Of a stretch of 64,000 nt of DNA, positions 42,446 through 51,631 are shown piece by piece. The DNA is from DATAEK01 sp036258055 (GTDB lineage Bacteria; Acidobacteriota; Vicinamibacteria; Vicinamibacterales; 2-12-FULL-66-21), in contig DATAEK010000282.1 of assembly GCA_036258055.1 (NCBI GenBank), forward strand, positions 62,001-126,000, read 5' to 3'. The stretch's first letter is position 1; each line of letters begins with the position of its first letter. The notes under the pieces are model-generated. The model saw only the letters and a program-made list of their open reading frames with translations. It searched no databases and had not been told where the DNA came from. A program made the translations under genes and the position numbers.

Positions 42446-43482
42446 CCGACGAGCTTTTCGATGACCCCGTCCCACGTGATCGCGCGTGCGACCTCGTGCC
42501 CGGCGGCGCCGAAGGCAGCGGCACGGCCGCGATCGGCCGACAGAAAGCTCATCGCCCGCGCCAGTGCGTCCGGCTCGGGATCGCAGACGAGGCCGTTGAC
42601 GCCGTCGGTGACGAACTCGTTGGGCCCCCCAGAATCGCGGCAGGTGATCACCGGCTTCCGAGCGAGAAAGGCCTCGAGCGTCACGTAGCCAAAGTCCTCG
42701 TCGTACGGCGGGTAGGCCACGCCGAGGGCCCCGGCATACAACTCGATCAGCGCGTCGTCATCGGTGGCGCCGAGAAACGTGACACGGTGAGCCACACCTG
42801 CAACTTCGGCTTCACGCTCGACGTTCGACCGCTGGCTACCCTCGCCGGCAATGACCAGCCGCAGCGCAGGATCGGCGAGGGCGAGCGCGCGTACGACGAG
42901 ATCCACGCGCTTCACGGATTCGAGTCGTCCAACCGACAGGATGTAATCACCGTGCGGGCCCGCCTTGAGCCGGCTGGCGAGCCGTGGCGGATGATAGAGC
43001 GCTTCGGCTGAGAGCCCGTTGAACTTCGCCAAGCGTCCTGCCGTGTTGCGAGCATTCGTGTAGATCGCGCGGCACTCCTGCAACATCTCGGTATCGAGGC
43101 GGATCAGCCGGTCGCGGAGGCCCACATCCGATTCGATGTGACTGAAGTCGCTGTACGGAGTGCCACAGAGCTCGTACGCGGCACGGTACTGATGAATGAG
43201 CCACGCGACCTTACGAGGGTGGCGCGCGAAGTAGGTGGGAAACTTCGACGCAATCACCAGGTCGACGCAACGGCCGTTGCTCTCGCTCAGGTCGAGCAGT
43301 CGCCAGGCGGCGGCGTGCGGCAGGATCTCTTCTTTCGGATACCACTTGAATGGAACGCTCACGAGCTCGGCGTCGTAGCCCCGCGCGCGAAGCTCACGCA
43401 CGAGCTCCCGGACGTGGATCTCCGCGCCGCCGTGCACGAAGGGCACCTGCGCTTCGCAGACCAGGATCGTCTGGATCGGCAT
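42442..43482 (-). CDS. GT4-family glycosyltransferase
   Basis: GT-B glycosyltransferase of 346 residues. The acceptor half starts with ILVCEAQVPFVHGGAEIHVRELV, typical of GT4, and the donor half has SVGRLESVKRVDLVVRA, FLGATDDDALIELYAGALGVAYPP and EDFGYVTLEAFLARKPVI (E-x7-E type). It is first in the glycan series after the YchF-like gene, from which it is separated by 13 bp. ATG 43482 replaces an ORF-opening codon 63 codons upstream that overlaps the GTPase gene. Confidence 0.88.
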   Translation of the reverse strand: MPIQTILVCEAQVPFVHGGAEIHVRELVRELRARGYDAELVSVPFKWYPKEEILPHAAAWRLLDLSESNGRCVDLVIASKFPTYFARHPRKVAWLIHQYRAAYELCGTPYSDFSHIESDVGLRDRLIRLDTEMLQECRAIYTNARNTAGRLAKFNGLSAEALYHPPRLASRLKAGPHGDYILSVGRLESVKRVDLVVRALALADPALRLVIAGEGSQRSNVEREAEVAGVAHRVTFLGATDDDALIELYAGALGVAYPPYDEDFGYVTLEAFLARKPVITCRDSGGPNEFVTDGVNGLVCDPEPDALARAMSFLSADRGRAAAFGAAGHEVARAITWDGVIEKLVG

Positions 43483-43495
43483 TCGGCGTCGATGG

Positions 43496-44584
43496 TTACG
43501 TCGCGTGCCGGAAGTTGATGACGTCGCCGTCGACCACGACGTAGTCCTTGCCTTCCAGCCGCAGCTCTCCGTGATCGCGGCAGGCGGCCAGCGAGCCGCG
43601 GGCGACGAGCTGCTCGTAGTGGACGACTTCGGCACGGATGAACCCGCGCGAGATGTCGGTGTGGATTTCACCGGCGGCCATCACCGCGGACGTATTCCGC
43701 GGAATGGACCAGGCGCGGCATTCGTCTTCGCCGACGGTAAAGAACGAGATGTAGCCGAGGAGATCGTAGCTGGCGCGAATCACGCGATCGAGTCCGGACT
43801 CGTGCAGTCCCAGGTCCGCCATGAACGCAGTGGCATCCGCGTCGTCGAGCTGCGCAATTTCGAGCTCGATCTTCGCGCAGATCGGAACCGCGCGCGTGGC
43901 CGCACCAGACATGAACGCTTCGAGGCCGGCGAGCTTCACCGCCTCATCGGCGCGCGGCAGATCGGCTTCATCGAGATTGAGCACCAGGAGCAGCGGCTTG
44001 GCCGAGAGAAACTGAAATCCCCGCAGCCGCTTCGCGTCGTCGGCCTCCAGTTGGAGGGCACGTAGCGGACGTCCCTCCTCGAGCGCGGCGCGACATCGGA
44101 CCAGGATCTCCTGTTCCTTGCGGAGGTCGGGGGTCGGCCCTTTCTTCAGATCGCGCTCCAGACGTTCGAGTCGGCGTTCGACCACCCCGAGATCCGCGAG
44201 GACGACCTCGTCCTCCATCGTCCGGACGTCGCGCGCCGGATCGATCGACCCTGCCGGATGGGGGACTGATGGATCGCGAAAGATGCGGACCACGTGGAGC
44301 AGCGCGTCGGCGTTGCGAAAGGGTGCGACGTCGAGGAGCGCTTGCGCGCCGGTGCGAGCCCCGGCCGCCCCAGCGATATCCGCGAACTCGACGGTTGCAG
44401 GTACCCGCTTGCGCGGATTGAACATCGCCGTCAGCCGATCGAGACGGGCGTCGGGAACGCGCGACACGCCGACGTTCGCGTCCGTCTTGCCGCCGGCGCG
44501 GGGTGCTTCGCGCGCGCTGGTCAGCAGTTGAAACAGAGCGGTCTTGCCCGATGAGGGAAAACCGATGAGGCCGGCTCGGAGCAT
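43496..44584 (-). CDS. YchF/OBG-family GTPase (divergent)
   Basis: P-loop NTPase of 362 residues. The G1 loop is GFPSSGKT (residues 8-15; canonical YchF is GLPNVGKS), G3 is FADIAGA, and the G4 position reads NLDEAD, matching the N-x-x-E variant by which YchF proteins bind ATP rather than GTP. The C-terminal TGS-like/YchF-C region (LLGYISFFTVGEDECRAWSIPRN, GEIHTDISRGFIRAEVV, YVVVDGDVINFRH) is well preserved. YchF acts on ribosomes and stress responses. ATG 44584 is taken. The divergent G1 suggests a paralogue rather than the housekeeping copy. Confidence 0.85.
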   Translation of the reverse strand: MLRAGLIGFPSSGKTALFQLLTSAREAPRAGGKTDANVGVSRVPDARLDRLTAMFNPRKRVPATVEFADIAGAAGARTGAQALLDVAPFRNADALLHVVRIFRDPSVPHPAGSIDPARDVRTMEDEVVLADLGVVERRLERLERDLKKGPTPDLRKEQEILVRCRAALEEGRPLRALQLEADDAKRLRGFQFLSAKPLLLVLNLDEADLPRADEAVKLAGLEAFMSGAATRAVPICAKIELEIAQLDDADATAFMADLGLHESGLDRVIRASYDLLGYISFFTVGEDECRAWSIPRNTSAVMAAGEIHTDISRGFIRAEVVHYEQLVARGSLAACRDHGELRLEGKDYVVVDGDVINFRHAT

Positions 44585-44726
44585 AGGGAACGGTCCCCCT
44601 GGATGGGGACCGGGACTGTCGAGAATTTTCACATGCTAGCACGCTCCGGCACTCGAGCCTTTCTGATTCGCTTAATATTCGTCAGCGAAAATAAAGCGTA
44701 AGTCTAGCCGCATCTTCATTTTGCCG

Positions 44727-44755
44727 TTGACATTAGCGAGGCCGTTCTCTAGTAT
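44727..44755 (+). promoter_or_regulatory. Sigma70 promoter of the dcw operon (PmraZ)
   Basis: A perfect TTGACA -35 (44727-44732) is separated by exactly 17 nt from TAGTAT (44750-44755, 4 of 6 to TATAAT). It is the best promoter in the window and lies in the divergent gap between the YchF-like gene and mraZ, with a predicted start of transcription near 44762. Confidence 0.85.
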
Positions 44756-44759
44756 CGCC

Positions 44760-44789
44760 GTGGATTTTTGTGGAGCAAAATGGAGTAAA
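44760..44789 (+). promoter_or_regulatory. MraZ operator: three direct repeats of period 10
   Basis: GTGGA (44760), GTGGA (44770) and ATGGA (44780) are spaced exactly 10 bp apart, the phase of the TGGG-N6-type boxes bound by the MraZ ring in E. coli and other bacteria. They begin at the predicted transcription start, consistent with autorepression of mraZ and the dcw operon. The GGAG in the third box also serves as ribosome binding site for the GTG start at 44795. Confidence 0.75.
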
Positions 44790-44794
44790 CGGCC

Positions 44795-45235
44795 GTGCTC
44801 CGGGGGAACTTCACCGCCAAAATCGATGAGAAGGGTCGGCTCAAGATCCCGAACGCTTTCCGCGCTCTCATCCAGGGGACGCATGGAACTGAGCTGTTCG
44901 TGACGAGTCTGACGGGGGAGTACGTCCGCGTGTATCCAATGCCGGTCTGGCTGGCGCTCGAAGAAAAGCTCGCGCGCGTCCCTTCCACGCACCCAGCACG
45001 GGTCAAGTTCCTCGACCGCGTCAACTATTACGGCCAGCAGGGTGAGATCGACGTGCAGGGCCGCGTCGTGATTCATCCACGGCTGCGTGAGTCGGCGAGC
45101 ATGGCGGGAGAGGTCGACGTCCTCGGGCAGTACGACTGGCTCGACATCTGGAATCACGAGCGGTTCGTCGCGAAGCTTCAGCGCGACCAGTATACGGACG
45201 ACGACGCGCGCGCGCTCGCGGCATTCGGGATCTGA
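44795..45235 (+). CDS. mraZ: Transcriptional regulator MraZ
   Basis: Homologue of the AbrB-fold MraZ, which binds repeats at its own promoter and regulates the dcw cluster. It has 146 residues, the normal length. Two tandem SpoVT/AbrB-like halves are visible: FTAKIDEKGRLKIPNAFRA (residues about 5-23) and EIDVQGRVVIHPRLRE (about 87-102). GTG start; the operator repeats lie immediately upstream. It is followed 2 bp later by rsmH, as in most bacteria. Confidence 0.97.
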   Translation: MLRGNFTAKIDEKGRLKIPNAFRALIQGTHGTELFVTSLTGEYVRVYPMPVWLALEEKLARVPSTHPARVKFLDRVNYYGQQGEIDVQGRVVIHPRLRESASMAGEVDVLGQYDWLDIWNHERFVAKLQRDQYTDDDARALAAFGI

Positions 45236-45237
45236 CC

Positions 45238-46128
45238 ATGGCGACTCCTCAGCACGAGCCCGTCATGGTGACCGAGATGGTCGAGATCCTCATGCCGTCA
45301 CGCGGCGGGCTGTTTGTCGACTGCACAATCGGCCTCGGCGGCCACAGCCACGCACTGCTCGGGTCGGGCGCCTCTCGGGTGATTGGCCTCGATCGCGATC
45401 TCGACGCGCTGGCGATCGCGCGCGACGCACTCGCCTCGTTCGGCGATCGCGTGGAGCTGGTGCATGCCGACTACCGCGAGATCGATCGCGTGCTCGCCGA
45501 GCGCGGCATCGATGGCATTCATGGCGCACTCGCCGATCTCGGCGTGTCGTCACTGCAGCTCGACGCCGACGGCCGTGGATTCAGCTTCCGTCGCGACGAG
45601 GCGCTCGACATGCGCATGGATCGCACGCAGGGTCCCACCGCTGCCGAGCTGATTGCCGGCATGGACGAAGCGCCGCTGGCCGATGCGATCTTTCAGTTCG
45701 GCGAAGAACGCTACTCCCGCCGCATCGCCCGCGCGATCGTCGAATCCCGTCGCACGGCGCCAATCGAGACGACGGGTCAGCTCGCGTCAATCGTCCGCCG
45801 GGCCGTGCCGCGGCACGGATATCAGCGGATCGACCCATCGACGCGGACGTTCCAGGCGCTGCGCATCTTGGTGAATCGCGAGCTCGACGGGCTCGATCGG
45901 TTTCTGACGGCGGCGGCGCGCCGGCTTTTGACGGGCGCGCGCCTGGCGGTCATCTCGTTCCACTCGCTCGAGGACCGGATCGTGAAGCACACGTTCCGGG
46001 CGCTCGAGCGTGCTGAAGCGCTGGTGCGGGTGCTCACGAAACGTCCGCTCGAGCCGGCCGACGACGAACGCGCGCGCAATCCGCGGGCGCGCAGCGCGAA
46101 GCTGCGGGCGATTGAGAGGCTGGCATGA
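45238..46128 (+). CDS. rsmH: 16S rRNA (cytosine(1402)-N(4))-methyltransferase RsmH
   Basis: SAM-dependent methyltransferase for N4 of C1402 in 16S rRNA, in the classic place after mraZ. QHEPVMVTEMVEIL opens the protein, FVDCTIGLGGHSHALL is the SAM motif I, and GALADLGVSSLQLD with GFSFRRDEALDMRMD are RsmH signatures; the C-terminal AVISFHSLEDRIVKH is fully conserved. The length of 296 residues is normal. It overlaps the FtsL-like gene by 4 bp. Confidence 0.97.
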   Translation: MATPQHEPVMVTEMVEILMPSRGGLFVDCTIGLGGHSHALLGSGASRVIGLDRDLDALAIARDALASFGDRVELVHADYREIDRVLAERGIDGIHGALADLGVSSLQLDADGRGFSFRRDEALDMRMDRTQGPTAAELIAGMDEAPLADAIFQFGEERYSRRIARAIVESRRTAPIETTGQLASIVRRAVPRHGYQRIDPSTRTFQALRILVNRELDGLDRFLTAAARRLLTGARLAVISFHSLEDRIVKHTFRALERAEALVRVLTKRPLEPADDERARNPRARSAKLRAIERLA

Positions 46129-46517
46129 GCGGGACGGATTTCGAGTACGCGATCAAGAAGGACGTCCGCAACAACCCGATCGTCCGCGAGGTCGACGAGG
46201 CGCGGCAGCGCCAGTTGTGGCGGTCGACCGCGATCGGCGCGATCCTCGTGCTGGTGCTGCTCTTCTCGGTCTGGCAGCGCGTGGAGCTCCTGCGGCACGG
46301 CTACGAGATGGAGCGGCTGCAGCAGGACCGCGCGGCGGAGGAAGAAGTGAACCGCCATCTGCGGCTCGAGATCGAGACGTTGCGATCGCCGCGGCGGATC
46401 GAGGACATCGCGACGAAGAAGCTGCACCTCGTCGCTCCCGGCCGCGATCAGGCCATCGTCATCGAGCGGGTCACGGCGCCGGCGCCGCCCGCCAAGTCCA
46501 TCGTCGCCGCACGTTAG
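46125..46517 (+). CDS. ftsL: FtsL-like cell division protein
   Basis: Small bitopic membrane protein (130 residues): a charged cytoplasmic N-terminus, one helix at about residues 35-53 (AIGAILVLVLLFSVWQRVEL), then a coiled coil (MERLQQDRAAEEEVNRHLRLEIETL). The topology, length and position between rsmH and ftsI are those of FtsL, which with FtsB and FtsQ recruits and activates FtsWI. Sequence conservation in this family is low, so the name rests largely on context. The tail is Pro/Ala-rich. Confidence 0.82.
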   Translation: MSGTDFEYAIKKDVRNNPIVREVDEARQRQLWRSTAIGAILVLVLLFSVWQRVELLRHGYEMERLQQDRAAEEEVNRHLRLEIETLRSPRRIEDIATKKLHLVAPGRDQAIVIERVTAPAPPAKSIVAAR

Positions 46518-46547
46518 CGCGGCAGGGACGGCACGTCAGGAGGAGCG

Positions 46548-48632
46548 ATGGGCGGCGATCGCGGCAAACGATTCAGACTTCCCTGGACACGGACCAACGC
46601 ACGGGCCCAGCCGCAGCCAACGCCGGGGCTCAACGACTGGCGTGTCTCGATGCGTTCGCGGCTCGTCGTCAGCGCCGTCGTCTTCGCGCTGTGGACCGTC
46701 GGCATCGAAGCCCGCCTCGTCTATCTGCAGGTCGTCGAGCACGCCGAGATGCTGTCGCGGGCCGATCGCCAGCAGATGCGCATGCTGAAGGCACCCGCCA
46801 AGCGCGGCGAGATCCTCGATCGCGACGGTCGCGTGCTCGCCTACAGCGTGGATGCGGACACGATCGTCGCCGATCCCTCCTCGATTGAGGATCCGGATGC
46901 CGTCGCCGCGGCAGTCTGCCGGGCGCTCGAGGACTGCGACGCCAAGGACCGCCAGGCGATGGCCCGGAACCTGCGCCGCAATTCGCAGTTCACCTACCTC
47001 GCCCGCAAGGTCTCGCCCGATGAAGCGAAGCGCGTGCGGGGGCTGGAGTTGAAGAGCGTCGGCTTCGTCAAGGAGAGCCGTCGCTACTACCCGAACAAGG
47101 ATTTGCTCTCGCACGTGCTCGGCTACGTCGGCATGGACAACGACGGGCTGGCGGGGCTCGAGTCTGCCTTTGATGCGCAGATCCGCGGACATGAGGGCCG
47201 GGTGCTGGTGCAGAACGACGCGCGACAGCAAGCTCTCTACAGCCGCATGGAGCGTCAGCCGACGGCTGGTGCGTCGCTCGAGTTATCGATCGATCAGTTC
47301 CTCCAATACATTGCCGAGCGTGAGCTTCGCGCTGGCGTCGAAGAGAATCGCGCCGCCGGCGGCAGCGCCGTCATCATGGATCCGATGACCGGCGAGATCC
47401 TCGCGATGGCGAACTGGCCGACGTTCAACCCGAACGCCTACAACCGGGTGCAGGAGAACGATCGACGCAACCGAGCCATTCAGGACCTCTACGAGCCCGG
47501 ATCGACGTTCAAAGTCGTGACCGCGTCGGCGGCGCTCGAAGAGCACGTGATCAACCCGCAGGATCTGATCGACTGCAATCCGGGCCGGATCGTCTTCGGC
47601 AGTCGCGTCATCCGCGACACCCACGTCTACGGCGTGCTGCCCTTCACCGACGTGCTCGTCAAGTCGAGCAACGTCGGCGCGATCAAGGTCGGACTCCGCC
47701 TCGGACCCGAGCGTTTGAGCCGCTATGTCAGCCGATTCGGGTTCGGCCAGACGAACTCTCCGGACTTCAGGGGCGAGAGCCCTGGCATCGTGTGGAATCC
47801 CGCCAAGCTGGATCAAAGCGGACTGGCGTCTGTCTCGATGGGCTATCAGGTTGGCGTGACGCCGCTGCAGATGGTCGCCGCGGTCAGCTCTGTCGCCAAC
47901 GGCGGAACGCTCTACGAGCCGCACCTCGTGCGCGCCGTCATCAAAGACGGCCAGCGGACGCCGATGGCGCCGAAAGTGCTGCGTCGCACCGTCTCTGAAC
48001 ATACGGCCGGCGAGCTGACAACGATCATGGAGCAGGTCGTCGAACGTGGAACCGCGAAGGCCGCGCAGATGGACGGGTTCACCATTGCGGGAAAGACCGG
48101 AACCTCGCACAAGTTGGTCGACGGCCACTACTCGCAATCGGACTACAACGCCTCGTTTGTCGGCTTCGTGCCGTCACGCAGCCCGGCGCTCACGATCATC
48201 GTCGTCATCGACTCGCCACACGCCAACGGCTATTTCGGTGGAACCGTGGCCGCGCCGATCTTCAAACGGATCGCCGAAGCCTCACTGCGCCATCTCGGCG
48301 TGGGCCGGACGATCAACCCGCCGGCGCCGGTGCTGGTTGCGCGCAACGGCGGCGAGGATGAGATCAGGCCGCGACCGGTCAGCGCGCCCGCGTCCGCCAC
48401 GCCAGCGCTCGACATGACCCAGACCGACGTGATGCCGGACCTTCGCGGGATGAGCGCGCGCGAAGCGCTCCGTGCGCTGACACAGATCGGGATGGTTGCG
48501 CGGATGAGCGGGGACGGCGTAGTGCTCGAACAGTCACCGACCGCAGGGGCTCCGCTGAGCAGGGCGCAGGCCTGTCAGCTCAAGCTTGGACGGCGGCCGA
48601 CGGTATCGGCAAACGGAGGCTCGTCGCAGTGA
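46548..48632 (+). CDS. ftsI: Septal peptidoglycan transpeptidase FtsI (PBP3-like) with PASTA domain
   Basis: Class B penicillin-binding protein of 694 residues. An N-terminal anchor (about 37-55) is followed by the dimerisation/pedestal domain (KRGEILDRDGRVLAYS) and the transpeptidase domain with S319-T-F-K, S373-S-N and K516-T-G-T. Residues about 625-690 form one PASTA domain (VMPDLRGMSAREALRAL), as in Spo VD/PBP2x-type proteins and unlike E. coli FtsI. AGGAGG stands 4 nt before the ATG. It overlaps murE by 4 bp (GTGA). Confidence 0.95.
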   Translation: MGGDRGKRFRLPWTRTNARAQPQPTPGLNDWRVSMRSRLVVSAVVFALWTVGIEARLVYLQVVEHAEMLSRADRQQMRMLKAPAKRGEILDRDGRVLAYSVDADTIVADPSSIEDPDAVAAAVCRALEDCDAKDRQAMARNLRRNSQFTYLARKVSPDEAKRVRGLELKSVGFVKESRRYYPNKDLLSHVLGYVGMDNDGLAGLESAFDAQIRGHEGRVLVQNDARQQALYSRMERQPTAGASLELSIDQFLQYIAERELRAGVEENRAAGGSAVIMDPMTGEILAMANWPTFNPNAYNRVQENDRRNRAIQDLYEPGSTFKVVTASAALEEHVINPQDLIDCNPGRIVFGSRVIRDTHVYGVLPFTDVLVKSSNVGAIKVGLRLGPERLSRYVSRFGFGQTNSPDFRGESPGIVWNPAKLDQSGLASVSMGYQVGVTPLQMVAAVSSVANGGTLYEPHLVRAVIKDGQRTPMAPKVLRRTVSEHTAGELTTIMEQVVERGTAKAAQMDGFTIAGKTGTSHKLVDGHYSQSDYNASFVGFVPSRSPALTIIVVIDSPHANGYFGGTVAAPIFKRIAEASLRHLGVGRTINPPAPVLVARNGGEDEIRPRPVSAPASATPALDMTQTDVMPDLRGMSAREALRALTQIGMVARMSGDGVVLEQSPTAGAPLSRAQACQLKLGRRPTVSANGGSSQ

Positions 48633-50170
48633 ATTTCGACGACCTCGTGCGTCTCGTGGGCGAGACGCCGGCATTTCGAGGCGCACAAGGCCTCGAGATG
48701 GCGGCGCGAGCGGGCGCTGCGCCCGTGACCGCCGTCGCCTACGACTCGCGTCAGGTCACGGCTGGCGCGGTGTTCGTCGCGCTGCGTGGCCAGCAGGCCG
48801 ACGGCAGCGCATTCGCGCGGGACGCGATCGGCCGCGGCGCGATCGCGGTCGTCTCGGAAGCGCCGCCGCCGGCCGGCGTTCAGATTCCGTGGATTCAGGT
48901 TCCCGATGCACGCGTCGCGCTCGCCTGGCTTGCCGCCGCGTACTTCGGCAATCCGAGCGACGAACTGACGCTCGTCGGGATCACCGGCACCAACGGGAAG
49001 ACGACGACGTCGTACCTGCTCGCCGCGATCTTCGAAGCCGCGGGCGTTCGCTGCGGACGGATTGGGACCGTTGGCTACCGCGTCGGCGAACGCGAGGTCG
49101 ACGCAGCGCGCACGACACCTGAAGCGCCCGAGTTGCAACGCCTGCTGCGGGAGATGGTCGTGGCGCAGTCTAGTGCGTGCGTGATGGAAGTCTCGTCGCA
49201 CGCGCTCTCGCTGCATCGCGCCGACGCGCTGCGTTTCTCGGCTGCGATCTTCACGAACCTGACCCGCGATCACCTCGACTTCCACCGCGACATGGAGGAC
49301 TACTTCGCGGCCAAGCGGCGGTTGTTCGAACTGCTGGGTCCAGGCGCGATCGGCGTCTCGAACCTGGACGATCGCCGTGGCGCCGAGCTCGCGGCGATCT
49401 CTTCTCGGCCCGTGACCTACGCGATCGATGCGCCGGCCGACGTGCGTCCGGCACGGCTGTCGCTCTCGCTCGAGGGCCTCTCCTTCGAGCTGCGCACTCC
49501 GCGAGGCACGCTGGAGATCCGATCGCCGCTCGTCGGACGGCCGAACGCGTACAACATCCTGGCGGCCGCGGCCACTGCGATGGCGCTCGACGTGCCGTTC
49601 AGCGCGATTGAACGCGGTATCGCCGCCCTGGCCCACGTACCGGGCCGTTTTCAACTCGTCTCGAGCCCGAACGACGACGTGCGCGTCGTCGTGGACTACG
49701 CGCACACGGACGATGCGCTCAAGAACCTCCTGGAGACCGCGCGGCCGCTTGCATCGGGCCGCGTCATCACGGTGTTCGGTTGCGGAGGCGATCGGGATCG
49801 TACGAAACGGCCGTTGATGGGAGCCGTCGCCGCCCGGTTGAGCGACCTCGTGATCGTGACGTCCGACAACCCGCGGTCGGAAAACCCGGAGCGCATCATC
49901 GACGAGATCAAGCGCGGCATCGTGATGCCGGCCGATCGCGCCCCGAAGGGGCAGCCGGCCCCGAGATCCACGCCGTGTCTGTCGATCGCGGACCGGAAAG
50001 CCGCGATCGATCGCGCGATCCACGAGGCGCGCGCCGGCGATCTGGTGCTGATCGCCGGCAAGGGCCACGAGAAGTATCAGGTCATCGGCGATCGGGTTCT
50101 GCCGTTCGACGACGTCGAGGTCGCGCAGAGCGCGCTCGGGCGTCGGCGCAGCGGTTCCCGGGTGTCATAG
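48629..50170 (+). CDS. murE: UDP-MurNAc-tripeptide ligase MurE (meso-Dap type)
   Basis: Mur ligase adding the third amino acid to UDP-MurNAc-L-Ala-D-Glu. The ATP loop GTNGKTT is at 120-126, the carbamylated-lysine region is ALRFSAAIFTNLTRDHLDFH, and DNPR at 413-416 is the motif of meso-diaminopimelate-adding enzymes, indicating Dap peptidoglycan. It has 513 residues, the usual length. The start is GTG, overlapping the ftsI stop. Confidence 0.96.
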   Translation: MNFDDLVRLVGETPAFRGAQGLEMAARAGAAPVTAVAYDSRQVTAGAVFVALRGQQADGSAFARDAIGRGAIAVVSEAPPPAGVQIPWIQVPDARVALAWLAAAYFGNPSDELTLVGITGTNGKTTTSYLLAAIFEAAGVRCGRIGTVGYRVGEREVDAARTTPEAPELQRLLREMVVAQSSACVMEVSSHALSLHRADALRFSAAIFTNLTRDHLDFHRDMEDYFAAKRRLFELLGPGAIGVSNLDDRRGAELAAISSRPVTYAIDAPADVRPARLSLSLEGLSFELRTPRGTLEIRSPLVGRPNAYNILAAAATAMALDVPFSAIERGIAALAHVPGRFQLVSSPNDDVRVVVDYAHTDDALKNLLETARPLASGRVITVFGCGGDRDRTKRPLMGAVAARLSDLVIVTSDNPRSENPERIIDEIKRGIVMPADRAPKGQPAPRSTPCLSIADRKAAIDRAIHEARAGDLVLIAGKGHEKYQVIGDRVLPFDDVEVAQSALGRRRSGSRVS

Positions 50171-50173
50171 CGC

Positions 50174-51631
50174 GTGGAAGCTCTCGCGCTGACCGGTGGC
50201 GATCTGGCCGCAACGACAGGCGGCCGGATCGAGCAAGGCGATCCGCAGCGCCGGATCGAGCGTCTGTCGATCGATTCGCGAACGATCGCTGACGGTGATT
50301 TCTTCGTCGCGCTGCGCGGTGAGCGGTACGACGGCCATCGGTTCGTGGCAGACGCGCTCGAGCGGGGCGCGATCGGCGTGATGGTCGAAGAGGTGCAGGC
50401 CGGACTCGATTCCTCGATGCGGTCCATCGTTGCTCCGGGCCAGTCCGAGGGAGAGGCAGGAACCGTCCGGCCCGCGCCGCTCGTCGTGCAGGTGGCCGAC
50501 ACGACGCGGGCGTTACAGAACGTCGCGCGGGACATCCGGCGCCGCTCCGCGGCGCGGGTTGTGGCGATCACGGGGAGCGCAGGGAAGACAACAACGAAAG
50601 AAGTAGCTGCGGAGTTCCTGGCCGCGCGCTACCGGGTGTTTCGGAACCAGGGGAACCTGAACAATCACATCGGACTTCCGCTCTCGCTGTTCGAGTTGCG
50701 GACGAAGCCCGACGTTGCGGTCGTAGAGCTCGGCATGAATCATCCAGGTGAAATCCGAACGCTCGTCGGCATCGCGGAGCCGGACGTCCGCGTGTGGACG
50801 AATGTCGGCGACGCGCATCTGGGATTCTTCGCCTCCGCCGACGCGATCGCCGACGCCAAGGCCGAGATTCTCGAACAGGCCGGCCCGAACGACACGCTGA
50901 TTGCCAACGCCAACGATCCCCGGATTACCGCACGCATTGGCGCGTTCGCCGGACGAGTCATGACCTTCGGCATCGAGGTTGACGCCGACGTCCAGGCGGT
51001 CGACGTGACGACGCGCGGCCTCGAGGGCACTGGAGCACGCGTGCGAACGCCCGCCGGTGAGCTGCGGATCGACACCCCGCTCCTCGGCCTGGGCAACCTC
51101 GCCAACGTGCTCGCCGCCACCGCCGTCGCCGTGCACTTCGGGGTTCCGCTCGCTGAGATCGCGCGGCGCGCGGCCGCGCTCAAGCCCCCGTATCACCGTG
51201 GCGAGTTGTTGCGGCTGCCCGGCGGCATCACGCTGATCGACGATTCCTACAACTCGAGTCCTTCGGCGCTGAAGCGCGCCTTGGAAACGGTTGCCGCGGC
51301 GACCGGCAGCGCCAGGAAAGCGGCGGTCCTCGGCGAGATGCTGGAGCTCGGCGCGCACTCGGAGCGCCTGCACGAGGAGTGCGGACGCGCCGCAGCCGCG
51401 GCGGGGCTGGACTTCCTGATCACTGTCGGCGGCGCACCGGCACAGGCGATGGGACGCGCGGCAGTCTCCGCCGGGATGCCGTCGCACGCTGTCCTGCACG
51501 CTGGCACGAGCGACGAGGCGGCGGAGCTCGCCCTCGCACGCCTTCGGCCCGGTGACCTCGTGCTCGTCAAGGGTTCACGCGGCATCGGCACCGATCGGGT
51601 CGTGGAACGGCTGAAGGCGGAGTTCGCCTGA
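50174..51631 (+). CDS. murF: UDP-MurNAc-pentapeptide synthetase MurF
   Basis: Mur ligase adding D-Ala-D-Ala. The N-terminal domain has SIDSRTIADGDFFVALRGE, the ATP loop GSAGKTT is at 134-140, and NLNNHIGLPLSLFEL and VELGMNHPGEI are MurF hallmarks; IDDSYNSSPSALKRAL marks the C-terminal domain. It has 485 residues. It starts with GTG 3 bp after murE and its TGA overlaps the mraY ATG. The ligase for D-Ala-D-Ala (Ddl) is not encoded in this window. Confidence 0.96.
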   Translation: MEALALTGGDLAATTGGRIEQGDPQRRIERLSIDSRTIADGDFFVALRGERYDGHRFVADALERGAIGVMVEEVQAGLDSSMRSIVAPGQSEGEAGTVRPAPLVVQVADTTRALQNVARDIRRRSAARVVAITGSAGKTTTKEVAAEFLAARYRVFRNQGNLNNHIGLPLSLFELRTKPDVAVVELGMNHPGEIRTLVGIAEPDVRVWTNVGDAHLGFFASADAIADAKAEILEQAGPNDTLIANANDPRITARIGAFAGRVMTFGIEVDADVQAVDVTTRGLEGTGARVRTPAGELRIDTPLLGLGNLANVLAATAVAVHFGVPLAEIARRAAALKPPYHRGELLRLPGGITLIDDSYNSSPSALKRALETVAAATGSARKAAVLGEMLELGAHSERLHEECGRAAAAAGLDFLITVGGAPAQAMGRAAVSAGMPSHAVLHAGTSDEAAELALARLRPGDLVLVKGSRGIGTDRVVERLKAEFA

